DNA of 64,000 bases. Source: Merluccius polli (Eukaryota; Chordata; Actinopteri; Gadiformes; Merlucciidae). The translations under genes and the position numbers were made by a program. Positions within the stretch are counted from its first letter, which is position 1, and each line of letters opens with the position of its first letter. The stretch covers positions 1 through 64,000 of the forward strand of contig JAOPHQ010000643.1 in assembly GCA_030340625.1 (NCBI GenBank). The letters are read 5' to 3'. Shown piece by piece: positions 1 through 40,477 of the stretch. The notes under the pieces are model-generated. The model did no database searches and was not told where the DNA came from. It saw only the letters and a program-made list of their open reading frames with translations.

Positions 1-854
<854 letters not shown>

Positions 855-2030
855 AGCATTGGGGGGGTAAAACCGCCGTACCAACTTATAGTTCTTGTTG
901 ACCAATCAGATTAGGGGAAGGGTGGCTAGGGGGTGGGACAAAATAGGAAGCAAATAGGGAATAGGTTGGGAGGGGAAGGGGGAGATGGGGGCGGCAATGT
1001 CAATGTCTAGTAGTATGGCGACATCAGTTGGGGGGGGGGGGGGGGGGGGGGGCCTTAACAGCAGACAGGTGGTAAATGTTAACTGTTCTGTGGCCCAGAT
1101 GGTGGTCCTAGATTGACTGCCAGTTTGGGTGATTTGATTAGGACAGGTAGGTTGGTGTTAAGAAAATAGGCGAGGGTTAGGCAGGGTTGGAAAAAAAACT
1201 AATGATTTCAAGTTAAATGGCATTGTCTGGCCAGATACTGGGGACCTTAAGGCCAGTGGTAATGTTTTGTGTGGTTGACAGTCAGTGACGTCAAGATAAC
1301 AGGATGTATTCTCCATTTCTATCCATGCAACGTAATTTGATAAAAGTAAAACTACCTTCTAGGGCCTGCGGAGACAGTTTAGCGTTTAAAGTAACGCCTG
1401 GCACTTCCTCTTATGGCTTAACCTAAGCAAATATGATGCTTCTAATACAATTCTCTGTGAAGAGGAAATACTTAGAATCGGTGCATTTTGATCTTCCTAA
1501 TAGGAGAGACTTAATAGTAGGGACATTGTTGAAGTTCCTCACACAAAAAAGACAATGGTGCTTATTATTGCATGCTCGTGTTGGTATTATTCATTTGATT
1601 GTAGAGCTCGCATTCATCTTCCATCTACAATACATTGACACTTTGATGTAAAATAGGCCATAAAATGCTTGCAATTGGACAATATGTAACGCAGTAAAAG
1701 TCACAGACAGTTGCAGTTCAGTCAAGCAACAGGCAAGATATTAGCCCCTGCCAACAGCGATGGTCAAACCTGTACATGCAGGTCTCATGAGTGAATTACA
1801 TTTTCTTCTGTTCACTCTTTGTGTAATAGTGTGCCTGGGTTACTTTTTAACCTGGCAGGTATTTCTTGGTTGTGTTGAATAAGATTATTTATAATATCCC
1901 CCCTTCTTATGGCCTATTTGTACATATGCATATTAAAAAAAAGGTATTTTGCTTAATAATGTTCAGATATATAATTAATCAATATTTTAAATTCAGTTTT
2001 TAATAAAATTGTAAAAAAAACAAAACGGTA
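855..2030 (+). other. vit: vit 3' UTR with poly(A) signal AATAAA at 2002-2007
   Basis: No supported coding sequence follows the vit stop. The stretch contains a poly-G run (about 1031-1052) and AT-rich sequence, and has AATAAA at 2002-2007, followed by an A-rich segment. I take this as the likely vit polyadenylation signal. The end at about 2030 is inferred, not seen. Confidence 0.55.
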
Positions 2031-2339
2031 TGTTTTCTTCCTATGAATCCTCTTTGAAACAAAGAGAAACACAAAGATAACAGATTCAGACCAACAACCT
2101 CTTGGAAGCAATAATGAATTTTACTCCATTCACTGTTCTTCAGTTCAGTAAGCCAGATTTATACCGAATTTTGGCAGGCTCCTCAAAACAGACTTGGGAA
2201 ATGTTTCCCCGAGTGTTTGCATTTGTAAGGCTGAAAATAATAAAAGATCAACTAAAAATAATGTCCATTTGTATTTGACAATACTGACAAAAATTATAAT
2301 AAAACTAGGATCCTGGTTAAGATTTTACAGCAGTTTTTT

Positions 2340-3932
2340 TTTATTTGGAACAGACTTTCATATACAAACCAGTGACTGAGAAAGAGGCTCATTTGAACCT
2401 GTACTTTAAACATAAGGTTGATGTTGACCAGATAGGTTCTGCTCACATCTTACTGGTAAAACCTTCAGGTCCAGAGGATAACAATACACTCTGCTCCTTT
2501 GACTTTATTTAATTTTCATTTAGAATAGTCTTATAATGTACAGCGCCAACCTCCCTGCTAAACATTGGACTACTCCTCTATATTTTAGACATGACACGTC
2601 AGACTGCGGTCAGGCAAATCTAACCAATCGGGGCAAACTACATACAGCACAAGCCAATCCATTAAAACAAGAGCAAAGTGGCCAAAATATCAAATAGATA
2701 TTCCTAAAACGGACACGTAGGTAGGACCAATTTCAAATTGTAGTTATATAACCAAAATGGTTTACATTGGAGACATTTGTTTTGTTATCTTAGCTCTCAC
2801 GTGTACAATTAATTAACACACAGGCAATATACTCAATAATCTGTGTCACTCTGCCAGCTTCACTTAGAAAAGAAAAAAAAGACTAAACTAAAAACAAAAA
2901 AAGTGATCTCCCAGCCACATTTACCAAAAAAGTAAATCAAACTCACGCTGCACAATAAGTTTTAAGACTGGATATATATTTTGTTTATTATAAGTATTTG
3001 TAATTGTACATCCAATGTTTTCTTAAAATGGACAAAACTGTGACAACCCTTACCTCCAGCGCCATAACCCCAACCCCTCCTGTCCGCCCAAAAGAAGGAA
3101 GGTAAAATAACGTTTTTAAGACCTTTTTTAACCAAAGGCACATTTGTCAATAAGTGTTTTGTTGTCGTTTTTTTTAAAGAAAAGCAAAAGGCAAGCAGGC
3201 TGGCAGGCAGAGTCCGTCCTGGGAAGGGGGGGGGGGGGGGGGGGAGAAGCTATTTCCACAATAGCTTCGGTAAGCCTGTAGCGACTCACATCTCCAACAC
3301 TATAACCGGAGGAGGAGCAGCGCCTCCACCTGTCTGTGAGGGGGGGGGGGGGGCAGAAAAGCAGTTAAAATCTAATTTCTCCAGTGTACTCTCTTGAATC
3401 TCCTGTGGAGCGGAATAATGTGTGTGTGTGTATGTGTGTGTGTGCAGGGTATGCGAGTGCAGCTGTGTGTGTGATGTGGCGTCTGTGCTGGGTAGGTTGG
3501 GGGGTGGTGGGGGGGGGGGTGTTGCAGGGGTCCTCTTGTTGTCAGTTACACCAGGTCCTGCCTGGATGGTCGATGGGAGTCTAGGGAACCATGCGCCCAT
3601 AACTGTGTGTCCATCTAACTGGCCTCCCAGCCAACCGCGGCCCGCATAACATGAACGTTCAGGGCCAGTTCCCCAGGGAGGGCGGGGGATTGGCTACATA
3701 GTCTGCCAGTCAAAACAGGGGGAAACCAACCAATGTTCAGGGAGGAGGGCTATGGGTGTCGGGGGATACTGGACACCCGCGTCTGTCTGGCGTCCGCCCC
3801 GCCCTTGCGTCCATCTCTTTCTCGGATTGGTCCCTGACCCTTGGAAGGCTGCGTCTGCGGGCGGTGGTGGTGGCAGCAGCGGCGGTGGGTGGGGGGGAGG
3901 GTGGGGCAAGGCGTGATTGGCCCAGCCCCACG
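2340..3932 (-). other. strn: strn 3' UTR with alternative poly(A) signals
   Basis: This is the region downstream of the strn stop, read on the minus strand. Minus-strand AATAAA hexamers lie at 2984-2989, 2504-2509 and 2340-2345, so UTRs of about 0.95 to 1.6 kb are possible. Poly-G/C runs at about 3228-3244 and 3342-3353, and a GT-rich patch at about 3420-3445, fall inside. The most distal signal would end the transcript about 300 nt from the vit signal, so the two genes converge closely. Confidence 0.5.
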
Positions 3933-29354
<25,422 letters not shown>

Positions 29355-29775
29355 GGCCGGGCTCGGTGGGGACCTGCGGGTGTCGTGTCTGTCGCCGGGT
29401 CTCGCTAGCTCAACGGAAAAGGCGACAAAAACAAACTATCGTCGCCGTGCCGCTCCGCTCCGGGGAATGAACTCACTTTCTGACAGCTAGCTGTCACCGG
29501 GTGACGTCAGCGAGGGGGAGGCCACGCCCATTGCATGGTTAGTCGCGCGCGCACTCGGTTTGGGCCGGTGACGGCGCCGCGAGGCTTTTCACCCCGATGT
29601 ATTGATCTACACGCAGGGTCGAAACGCCGATAGATCGGCCGCCGATATCGCCGTTGCACAACGAAAATTAGAGCAGTGCGCGGTTGCCTGCAGCGTCTTT
29701 GACGTCTATTTAAAACATAACTTCAAAGATCCGCAATTAAAAAAAAAGATTACAACAGGCACACACAAGCTTTAA

Positions 29776-30663
<888 letters not shown>

Positions 30664-32696
30664 CTAGAAGAAGCTGGTCTTGAGTTTGATGGTGGGCAGG
30701 GCCTGCACGGTGGGCTGGGCCAGTCTGGCAGCCTCGCGGGCCTTGCTGCTGGCCTGGTTGGCCCTGATGGCGGACTCCAGGCGTGTCTTGAGCTCTGGCG
30801 CTGCTCCCATTACAGTTTTGAAGGCGGCGGGGTAAAGTGGGCCGATGCGCATCAGGTTCTGCAGGGCAAAGTCGTGCAGCCCTCTGGAGGCCGGCGGTGC
30901 CGAGGTCATGGCGTTCTCGTCCAAAAGGTAGGAGATCAGAGTCGGTACCAGCAGGGCCAGCAACTGGACTCCTAATTGTGTGCAGAGATAGAGAGGGGCA
31001 TTCAACCCTCTGTCAATTCATTAATTATAGCCCCGTTACATTTAAAATCATAATTTCAATCATATTGAAATTACAATTATTACTATTATTTCAAACGAAT
31101 AATAGAGAAAAATCTACCCCAATATAAATAAAAAGTATCTGTTGTAAATGGCACCACATACAACTGTGTAACTATAGTAACATGCTTATGTTAGAAATTA
31201 TCTATATGTTTATATAACAAAAAATCAATAAATGATAAGAACAACTACCCAATGCTTAAAATAGCTGGCGAAAGGGACCCGAGCGAGTGCACTTACGGTT
31301 TTGCTCCTCTCCCATGCCCACCAGGTTCTCCAGGACCCGGATGCCTTCCTGGACGGCCTGCAGCTCCCCAACTGTGCCTGGCCGGCTACGCTCCACCGCC
31401 TTCAGCTTTTCCACCATGAGGGGCGCCAGAGCGTGGATGTATGGTGTGGACAGCGCCCTGCTGGAGTGTTGAAACACCGACAACAACAGCTGGTAACAGC
31501 GTGTCTGGACCTGCCACAATAACACACACATACCCAAACACACAAATGAAATTAAGTCAGGTAAGGAGATCACTGCAAACACAATGTCACCCAGCCAGCG
31601 TGGCGTGTTGGTGTCCGTGTGGGAGCACCGCACCGTGGGATCGCTGGAGTTCAGTGCGTTTCTGAAGCGGTCGATGCAGCCCTTCTGCAGGACGGTCACT
31701 CCCACCAGCTCGTTGCTGGCGGACAGCAGGAAGAGGGTGATGGCTGTCAACATGCTGACCTCATCCATGTCAGGCCTGGAGTCATCTGAGGAAATACACA
31801 CCCATGAACCAGCACAATCACTTCCATGCATAATACATGCCCCCAACTCCTAAGTATAATATAGTGCCATTTGGCATTGTTAGAGGCTTTCGGTAAAAGC
31901 ATCTTACAGGAGTGAATACACCCTTAGCATGGGAGGTCCCAGTAGCAGTAGGCGTCGAAGCCCTCACTCTGCCAGTGTGATTGCCACACTCTACCAGTTG
32001 AACAACACAGCACCCTGGGGGTATTTAGTCATGGTGTACTGCTTTGTGTTCTCTACATACCCGGCTGGGAGTACTCGAGCACGGAGGCGAGGCTACTTCT
32101 GACCAGGCTGGTCCACTGTGTCTGGGTGCTCTCCACCCGCGCCAGGGGGGAGGTGATGATGGTCTTGAGGCCCTGCAGGGCGGCAGACACGGGCATGGGC
32201 ACCGAGAGGTCAGCGCTCTTCAGGGCGGTTTCCCTCAGCACGCCAGTTATCAGGAAGAGTGCCGTGGGCAGGATGGTCATGCTTCCTGGAAAAGAATATA
32301 TGTGTGTGTGTGTGTGTGTGTGAGTGAGAGTGCGAGAGACACACAATATATTTTAGAAAAAGGGAATGAGAGAATGTGGATTACCGCTTTGACTTGATGA
32401 AAACATTCGTGCCTTCTCTTTATCCATCAACAATGCATATACAAACTCGTCCACATCCACACCCAAACAAACACAAGAGGTTAGCTAGTCTAACTGCCTT
32501 CCAATGCCAGACTTTTCTTCTAGATGTAAAATCAATGTGTGCCAAATCAAGACTAGCTTAGTCAGTCAGGAAAAACAAGCAATTAGTGGCAGAAAAGGAT
32601 CTGGCACTTTGTGTAGTGTATTGTAGTGTGCGTGTGTGTGTGTGAGAGACTGTGGGTGTTTAGGTGTGTGTATGTGTGACTGTGTGTGTGTGTGTG

Positions 32697-32746
<50 letters not shown>

Positions 32747-35700
32747 GCTCCATGTCTCACCAGCAGGGGAGCAGAGCAAGGGCAGCTCTGCCAGGATGGA
32801 CACGGTGTTGGCCACCAGACAGGCGCTCTCCCCGGGCAGCTGCTGGGGCCGCAAGGCAGCGTGGCTGGGGGACTCCTTGACCCGCGTGTTGAGCTGGGGC
32901 AGGTGGCGCACCAGGATGAACACCAGCAGCTCCATGGCGGCAAACACCAGCGACTTGCCTGGCACAAGCTCCCCCGTCTCGCCTCCCTCTCCGAGGGCTG
33001 TGGACGGGCAATCCTTAATCTCCCCTTCGTCCTCTTTGCCTAAGAAGCAGGGTCAAACATTTACTTTTAGAATTGTCTTTTTACCTGCCATTGTGTATTT
33101 TTACCTGCCAGAGCCCCAGAAAAATCTACCGACCAAGAAATTGTTTTAATATGTAACCCTGCATTTTTTGTTACTCTCAAAATCAAATCTATCTGCCATT
33201 GGCTGGTGGCAGGTGTTCATTTTTAACCCTGCTAAGAAGAAAAAGGGAACACACTCTAGTCATAATCCCTATGGTGAAATAGGCACCCTTTTATCGATAA
33301 GAGGATCCTTTGGTATACCATCAGCTTGTGTTGCTAACACACACGTCCTTAACCTTTTTGTGGTACTTTATCAGGGTTCCCACTCTTATTAGCTTATCAT
33401 TTTCTATAACCCTTCTGTGCTCAGGGAGGTTCATCTTTCACTGTATGAACTGTGCTAACTACCCCCCCTCTTTCCCTCACATGTTCAAGTTATGAAAGTC
33501 AATTTTGAATAAACTTCTGTGTTATTCTTAGTTTTATAATGTATTAAGGAAACAAGTACCACATTGCGTCCTGTATTAGTCCAGAACGAACAACATATAT
33601 TTTGCTGTCTGGATTTAACAGAACGATTCCTTATTGAGGTGACAGCCAGGCCTGTGACATTAGCTAACACTATTGGCTGAAATGAGCATGAAAGTTGCTG
33701 CTATCGGCAAAATAAAGATTATGACGACTGAAAATAGCCCACACGAACATGAAATATGTTCTGGAGTGTAACTTTGCAAATGTCCATGACATGTTCTAGC
33801 TTTCTCCAAGACATTTGCTCCATTTGAACATGTTCCATGTGTGTGTGGTTGATAGCTGGTTTATAGCGTCACCTGGTCTGAGTCACACTGATTAGACTCT
33901 GGGCTGGGTGGGGCTGCACACCTGTGGTGCAGAGCAATCATGGCACCCAGGATAAACCAGCTATCACCACACACACTCAGGAGTAAGAGAGCCACTAGCT
34001 GGGTTTCCATCCAAATATCGCAAATCTTAATCGAATTTCCAGAAAATCGGCAAAAGAAAATGCGAATTGATGCGCGTTTGCATCCCCTACTGTTCGAATA
34101 TTAGGAGTTGGTTCATCGAGATTAAGCAGTAGGTGGCGCTAATTCTCCAGTCAAGTGCCATTATACCAGTGCAGAAGAAGAGGGCGAAACAAGATGACCT
34201 AATTAAAGGGGCACTTGGCAACTCTAGCCATTTCTTCGCTGGTTTTCACTTTTGTGGTCGCATGTTTTCTCAACGAGCTCCCCCTACAGGTCTGGGACGT
34301 ATATTACACAACACTGTCGTAAAAAAAACTCACTTGCGGCACCCTCCTCCCCCTTTCTACCGCTGCTCATGTGCATTTGTTGCCGGACTTTTTCGTGTGG
34401 CGCGATGTCTACCGAGGTTGGTAATACATTATACACTGTATCATAGAACATTGACATGTATAGCCGGCGTGATTAACCGTTATTGAGGGGGGCGTGTGTG
34501 TTTATGTTGAATTGCCGTAAAGCAGTTTGTGTTTCTCGCTCGTTCTCGCTTCTCGCGATACTTCCTATTTCCAATTTACCGGGACGGTAGTCCCAAAGTT
34601 GCAAGGCTGGTTTTCCACCTGGGGGCGCTGGGGGGAGCGGGGATAGTCACCATTAACACCGGAACAGACCATTTAACCATCCAAATGATTTCCAGACGGG
34701 TTTATTAACTTGAAAAAGTTGCCAAGTGCCCTTTAAAAGAGCACCAATCAAACCTCAAAACGAACAAAACGAAAACTTGGAAGAAACAAATAAACAAACA
34801 AAACTTATAAAGAAACTGTTTCTTGTACTATTTCAAGGAACGTTGCAGTCTCCTCTTCGGTCCACACATACATATTTTCGTCTGCCGCCATTTTTCGTCT
34901 CTCCAGTGGAGCGGAAGCTGGAGTGACATTTAAGTCACGTGATTTCTGTACGTCATCATTTATTCACATTCATTCGCTGAATTGGTTTCCATTGCACTTT
35001 GTTGAATTAACCTTTTATCGATACACTAACTTTTCCACCTCCCTCAAGCGTAAAAACTTTTTATCGATATTTTGAGACAAAAATTCTAATAAAAAGAGGT
35101 GGATGGAAATGCACCTACTGTCATGGCAGAATGTTACATCTGCTTGGCAAATACCATCTTGTCATCTCCAATAAATGCATTCTCAAACAACATCTACCTG
35201 TATCCTGTGTCGGAGGGCCCCAGCAAAAGCCACTAAGGTGGTGTGTGGCAGGGAGCAACTGCCACACCAAGTTTTCCAGGATGCGTGGGAACCCTGTTTA
35301 TCTGTATGTATGGTTAGTTTGTCATTATAAAACGGATAGTTCCAGTCCTTGATTCTAATTGGCTCAAAGCCATTGTAAAATACTCACCAATCCCATACAT
35401 TTGTTTCCCCTGTCTTTTGCATTTCTTTAGGGCATATTTAGGAAAAGCACATTGTCTAGTTCTCTTGGTGTATTACTGGAGTACTTAGCCCTTTGACTGT
35501 ACTATTGATTCGATTTGAGAGCGCAGTAGGGATACCAAGGTCTGGCTCAAGCCAAGGGTACATTGAACACCCCCCAACACACCTGTGACCACATAACAAT
35601 TCATTTTGAGTATTACTGTGCCTCTATGCTAAAACCTGTATGCTAGCCTGTGTTGCTTGCCAACCATTTTGCTGTCTTGAGGAACTATATTGCTTGGTGG

Positions 35701-38700
35701 AAGAATGATTTGTTTTCAATAAATGATCGCATTTTATGTCGCTGTGTGTTTATTTTGTTTAAATTTGAACAGGTAATCTATAGTAACCGTTTTTTAAAAG
35801 CAATAAGCCACTGGAGGCCCTGGTTTTGCATCGTGCCTAACAACGCCCCCTAGCTGTTCCAAAATCACTGTAAACCATGGCTTGGCTTAATAAGGTGTGC
35901 TTAGGAGCTTGTGTGTGTGTGTGTGTGGGGGGGCATCATGGCCTCTTACCCTGCGTGGTCCTCTGCTGCTGGAGGTGTTCCACGGCGGCCTTGATGGTCT
36001 CCTGAACCACGGCGGTGACCCGGAGCTGCACCGCGGGGGGGTCCCGTGTCAGCAGCAGTCTGTGGAGGACGTTCAGCAGCTCCACGGCCAGCAGCTAGGA
36101 AACACACACACGGACACGCCCGTTAAGACCATTCAGACACACAGGATGGCCCAGAGTCCGCTCTCACCACAGGGTGGAAAGATAAAAACTTGTCGGTGGT
36201 GGTGGGGCTAAGAAGGCAGGGGTAGAGAGGAGGGTCGGGAGTTTAGACAAGTGGACTTTCGAGTTCGACGATGTGGCGCGACGCAAACGCCATCCATTCA
36301 AACAATGCTTTTCCAAGCAGTCGCCAACAATACCAGGGAGACTCCATTAAAATCCAATTCCTTGATTGGAAATACGTTTCATTTTTTAAAAAGTATTTCA
36401 TAGTAATTGCTAGACGGTGGAAAAAGCGACTTTCACTCTCCTTCCCAAAGACACGTCTGAAAGTCCACTAGAATGATGTTCAGAGTGCATTATTCTTGCT
36501 GAGGTCGACAGCGTTTCACAGCCCTACACTATAACTCTCAGCCCCCGCTGGCCCAGTTCCCACGGACAAGCAATGGTTCTATAACTGCCAAAGCAGATTA
36601 AATGTGCAAATGTATATAGAGGGTGAAGGAGACAAAGCTTTTAGACTGTGTAAAACGATACATATTACTCAAGAAGCGACAGGAAAACCGAAGGAGTGTC
36701 TCCTAGCCCATCTCTAATGTGCTTTGCATGGCAATAATCATTCCTTGAGAAACCTGATCTGTTCAGAGCTGTGCTTGACTCGTGACTCGAGTCTACGTGC
36801 ATGCATGCAGCAACGCTCTAGACCGAGCCCATACCTGGTCCTGTGCGATGTGAGTCTTTGCGCATGGCGAGTCCAGCAGGGTGTGTAGGCCCTGCAGGCA
36901 CGACGTCACATTCTCAATGGGCTCTTCAGCACGGGGGAAACAGAGGAATTCAATGCTGACGCCTACAAAAGGAGACAACACACAGACAGCTGATGGTGAA
37001 CCACAGAAGGCATGTCTCATATAAAGCGTGAATACATGATGAGCTCTCGGCATCTGTCCTGCCAGCGTTGCCAAACGTATTCCCATAGAGTTGAGCATTG
37101 AAGACCCAACTAAGCGCTGACGCTACCCAGGGCAGCTTGGATTTTCCACCTTGACTTTGCACTCAAAGTTCAAACTATTTCAACTTTGATCTGGTTGAAG
37201 CCGACCTCTCGAAGCCCGCATCAGATTACAGCTTCATTTGATGTTCTAAAAGCAACAGAATCTAAATTCCAACGACTTTCTTTATTTGTAAACCGAAATG
37301 CACAACACGTTTTCTGAGTTAAAAGCGCTGAACTCTCATGTTGGCTGGCTATATCCCCAACGCCCAACCTAGCCTCCTCATCATGTGTTGAACGCTTTAT
37401 GGATGCATTCATGCATTTTTTGCATTGGTGATATAAATGTAGACTCCACAAGGTTTGGTGTAAATGTAGAATCAGAATCCCCCCTAATCACTCACATATG
37501 TGGAATGTGTCTTTCAATGAAATACCAAGAGGCACATGCTCTTGGTATTTTCTGGAATGTACATACCCACCATTATTCTATTTAAAGATCAGATACCAGA
37601 CGTGTGTGTGTGTGTGTCTCTTTTCTTTACCCAACATCAGATGCATTCTGTCTTTGACCAGGTCCTCGAAGCTCTTGGGGGCCACAGCAGAGGAGGCCCC
37701 CTTGGGGAAGAATCCGGGGACCTTGGTGGGGTTGGGTGGCGGCTCCTCTGGCTCCTGTCCAGCCCCAAAGCCGGTGCTTCTCAGCCAGAGGGCCACAGCA
37801 TGCAGCACTGGGGCCCAGGAGCTTCGGTAGTGGAGGCGAGCCGTGTCGATGGTCTCTGGTGTGTAAAAGGCCCCGCCTACAGCCACAAATGTATGTACCC
37901 TTAACAATGTATGTACCCTTAGTAACAAATTCACCCTTGGCTTGAGCCAGACCTTGGCATTCCTCCTGCACTCTCAAATCGAATCAATAATACAGTCAAA
38001 GGGCTAAGTACTCTGGTAGTACACCAAGAGAACTAGACAATGTGCTTTTTCTAAATATGCCATAGAGAAATGCAAAAGACAGGGGGAAAAAATGTACGGG
38101 ATTGGTTGGGTATATGGTGCAGGATCTAGGGGACGGAGGTGCTACCTTCGGGGGGCAGCTGGCTGGAGAACTCAGCAGGCAGGGTGAGCAGAGCGTAGTC
38201 CTGCAACATGGCCAGCCACAGGCGGCTGAGGGAGGGCAGCTCGGGCTGCACCAGGCTGATCAGGCTGTCCGGGGGGAGCACGTCACCTCCTGGATCTTCC
38301 TCATCCTCATCTTCCTCATCTCCACCACCACCATGCACTGGTCGTTCTGGCTTAGACTCCGCCTCCTTCTTGATCTTCATGGCCACCACGTATACCTGAA
38401 AGGACAGAAAGGGGCTGTTAGTCTGTGTACTCCAGAATGCCTGCAGGTAGGCTAGTGTGGACATCAGGGGTTGAACACAGCACCTTTCCACTGTATGCCG
38501 TGTATGTGTGTGTGTGTGCGTGTTAGACTTGTAGTCAAGACCGCCTCAACCGAGACCAAGACCCTACCAAGACCAGAGAGTATCAAGACCAAGACAAGAC
38601 CAAGACCAAGGCCAAGACAGACCAAGTCAAGACCAAGACTAGTTCAGCTCGAGACCGAGACCAAAAAAAACTATTTTTTTGCCATTTTGCATGAGTTGTA

Positions 38701-39280
38701 GAACCTAAGCACCATACTGGGTTCAGCTGCTTAGTATAAATATGAGATTGTATTATTTCAACTACAGGCACAATAATACAGAGACAGTGCATGTCTTGTG
38801 TGTGAACTCACTATAAATGTTTTCATCAATTGGCTAAAAATAAAATATGTGTAGCAATTGCATGACCGCTATTTCTACACTATTTGAGGATTGACTCTTG
38901 AGTGCTGTTAAGGACTGACATGACTATAGTCCTAAAGTCATCTCACAAAATAACAAGCCTCCAACACCACCCTGCACCTCAAAAAAAAGTCTAATGAATC
39001 AGAGGGGGGGGGGGGGGGAGCGTGAGAGGACGAGCGCCAACGCCGTCAAAATGCATGTGATTGGTACTTGAAGGGGGTGTATAATGATATCAAAAAAACA
39101 AACAAAAAAAAAACTGTGCCTGCCTGGATATTATAGGTTACAAATCCCTTCGAGACCGCTCGGCCAGTCCGAGACATTACGAGACCGAGAGGCCCGGGAC
39201 CGAGACAAGACCGAGACCAAAGACTGTCGAGGCCGTGACAAGACCAAGACCACGAAAAAGTGGTCTCGAGAACTACAAGT

Positions 39281-39351
<71 letters not shown>

Positions 39352-40334
39352 AGTCAGACCTCAGCCCATGCCTTGAGCACGGCCAGCTTCTCCATGGTTG
39401 TGGCGCTCTCGCTGTACAGCTGGCTAGACGAGCCCTTCCCGGCCTGCACCTTGTCCAGCGAGGAGACCAGCAGGTTGTGGACGCGTCGCAGGTCGTTGAG
39501 GTCGCTGACCACACCACTGCCAATCCACGTACTGCACACCTGTAATCAATCACACACACAGATCATTATCATCATAACGCTATAAAGAAAATACACTGTA
39601 GGTCACAGTTGTCCAAGGGACCATCTCATGACAACTGTCTATAAAGCCATTTTGTTTCTTATAATTAAATATATTTTGTAACCAACAACATATATTTATG
39701 ATATGATGATGCATAGTTTTCTTATAGAACTGATTCCAAGCTTCTTCTAAAAATGGTAGTTGAATTATCCAAGATATTTAGTGGTGCTCAAAATAAGTCA
39801 AATAATACATTGTTAAAATGGTTTTAATGCTGGTAGTCACAACGTTTAATTAACCAAGCTATTTCTGCTGCCTGTTGGCAAATTTAGGACAAAAGCAGGA
39901 AGTAGACCTTGAACTTGCCAAAGGGGAATCTCTGACATCCCCATCAAGATAAGCCGTTTTAGGGCTGACACAAACCTCACCAGCAGGAGACAGACGATTA
40001 TGCTTTCTAAAATAACTTCGGTGCGTGCACGGTCACTGATTAGGTATTGATTGTATGGCTGACTGTATCCTTTCCTTCTGTTTCCCACCGTTTCCCAGAG
40101 CCACGTGTCTTTGCTTGCTGTTGTATTATGCATGTATATGCCTGGCACATTTATGCATGTCTTTCTATACCAACCCGTGGGCGTGCTGCCAATTCGCCCT
40201 CTGGGAAAATTGTGTTATAAATGGCAGAGTGAGTCACTCTCTACAGTGGAGGTGGGGGGGGGGGGGGGGGGAAGAATAAAGCAAGGGGTCAAGTTCAGTC
40301 ACACACAGAGAGAGAGAGAGAGGCAGAGAGAGAG

Positions 40335-40368
<34 letters not shown>

Positions 40369-40392
40369 AGAGAGAGAGGCAGAGAGAGAGAG

Positions 40393-40477
<85 letters not shown>

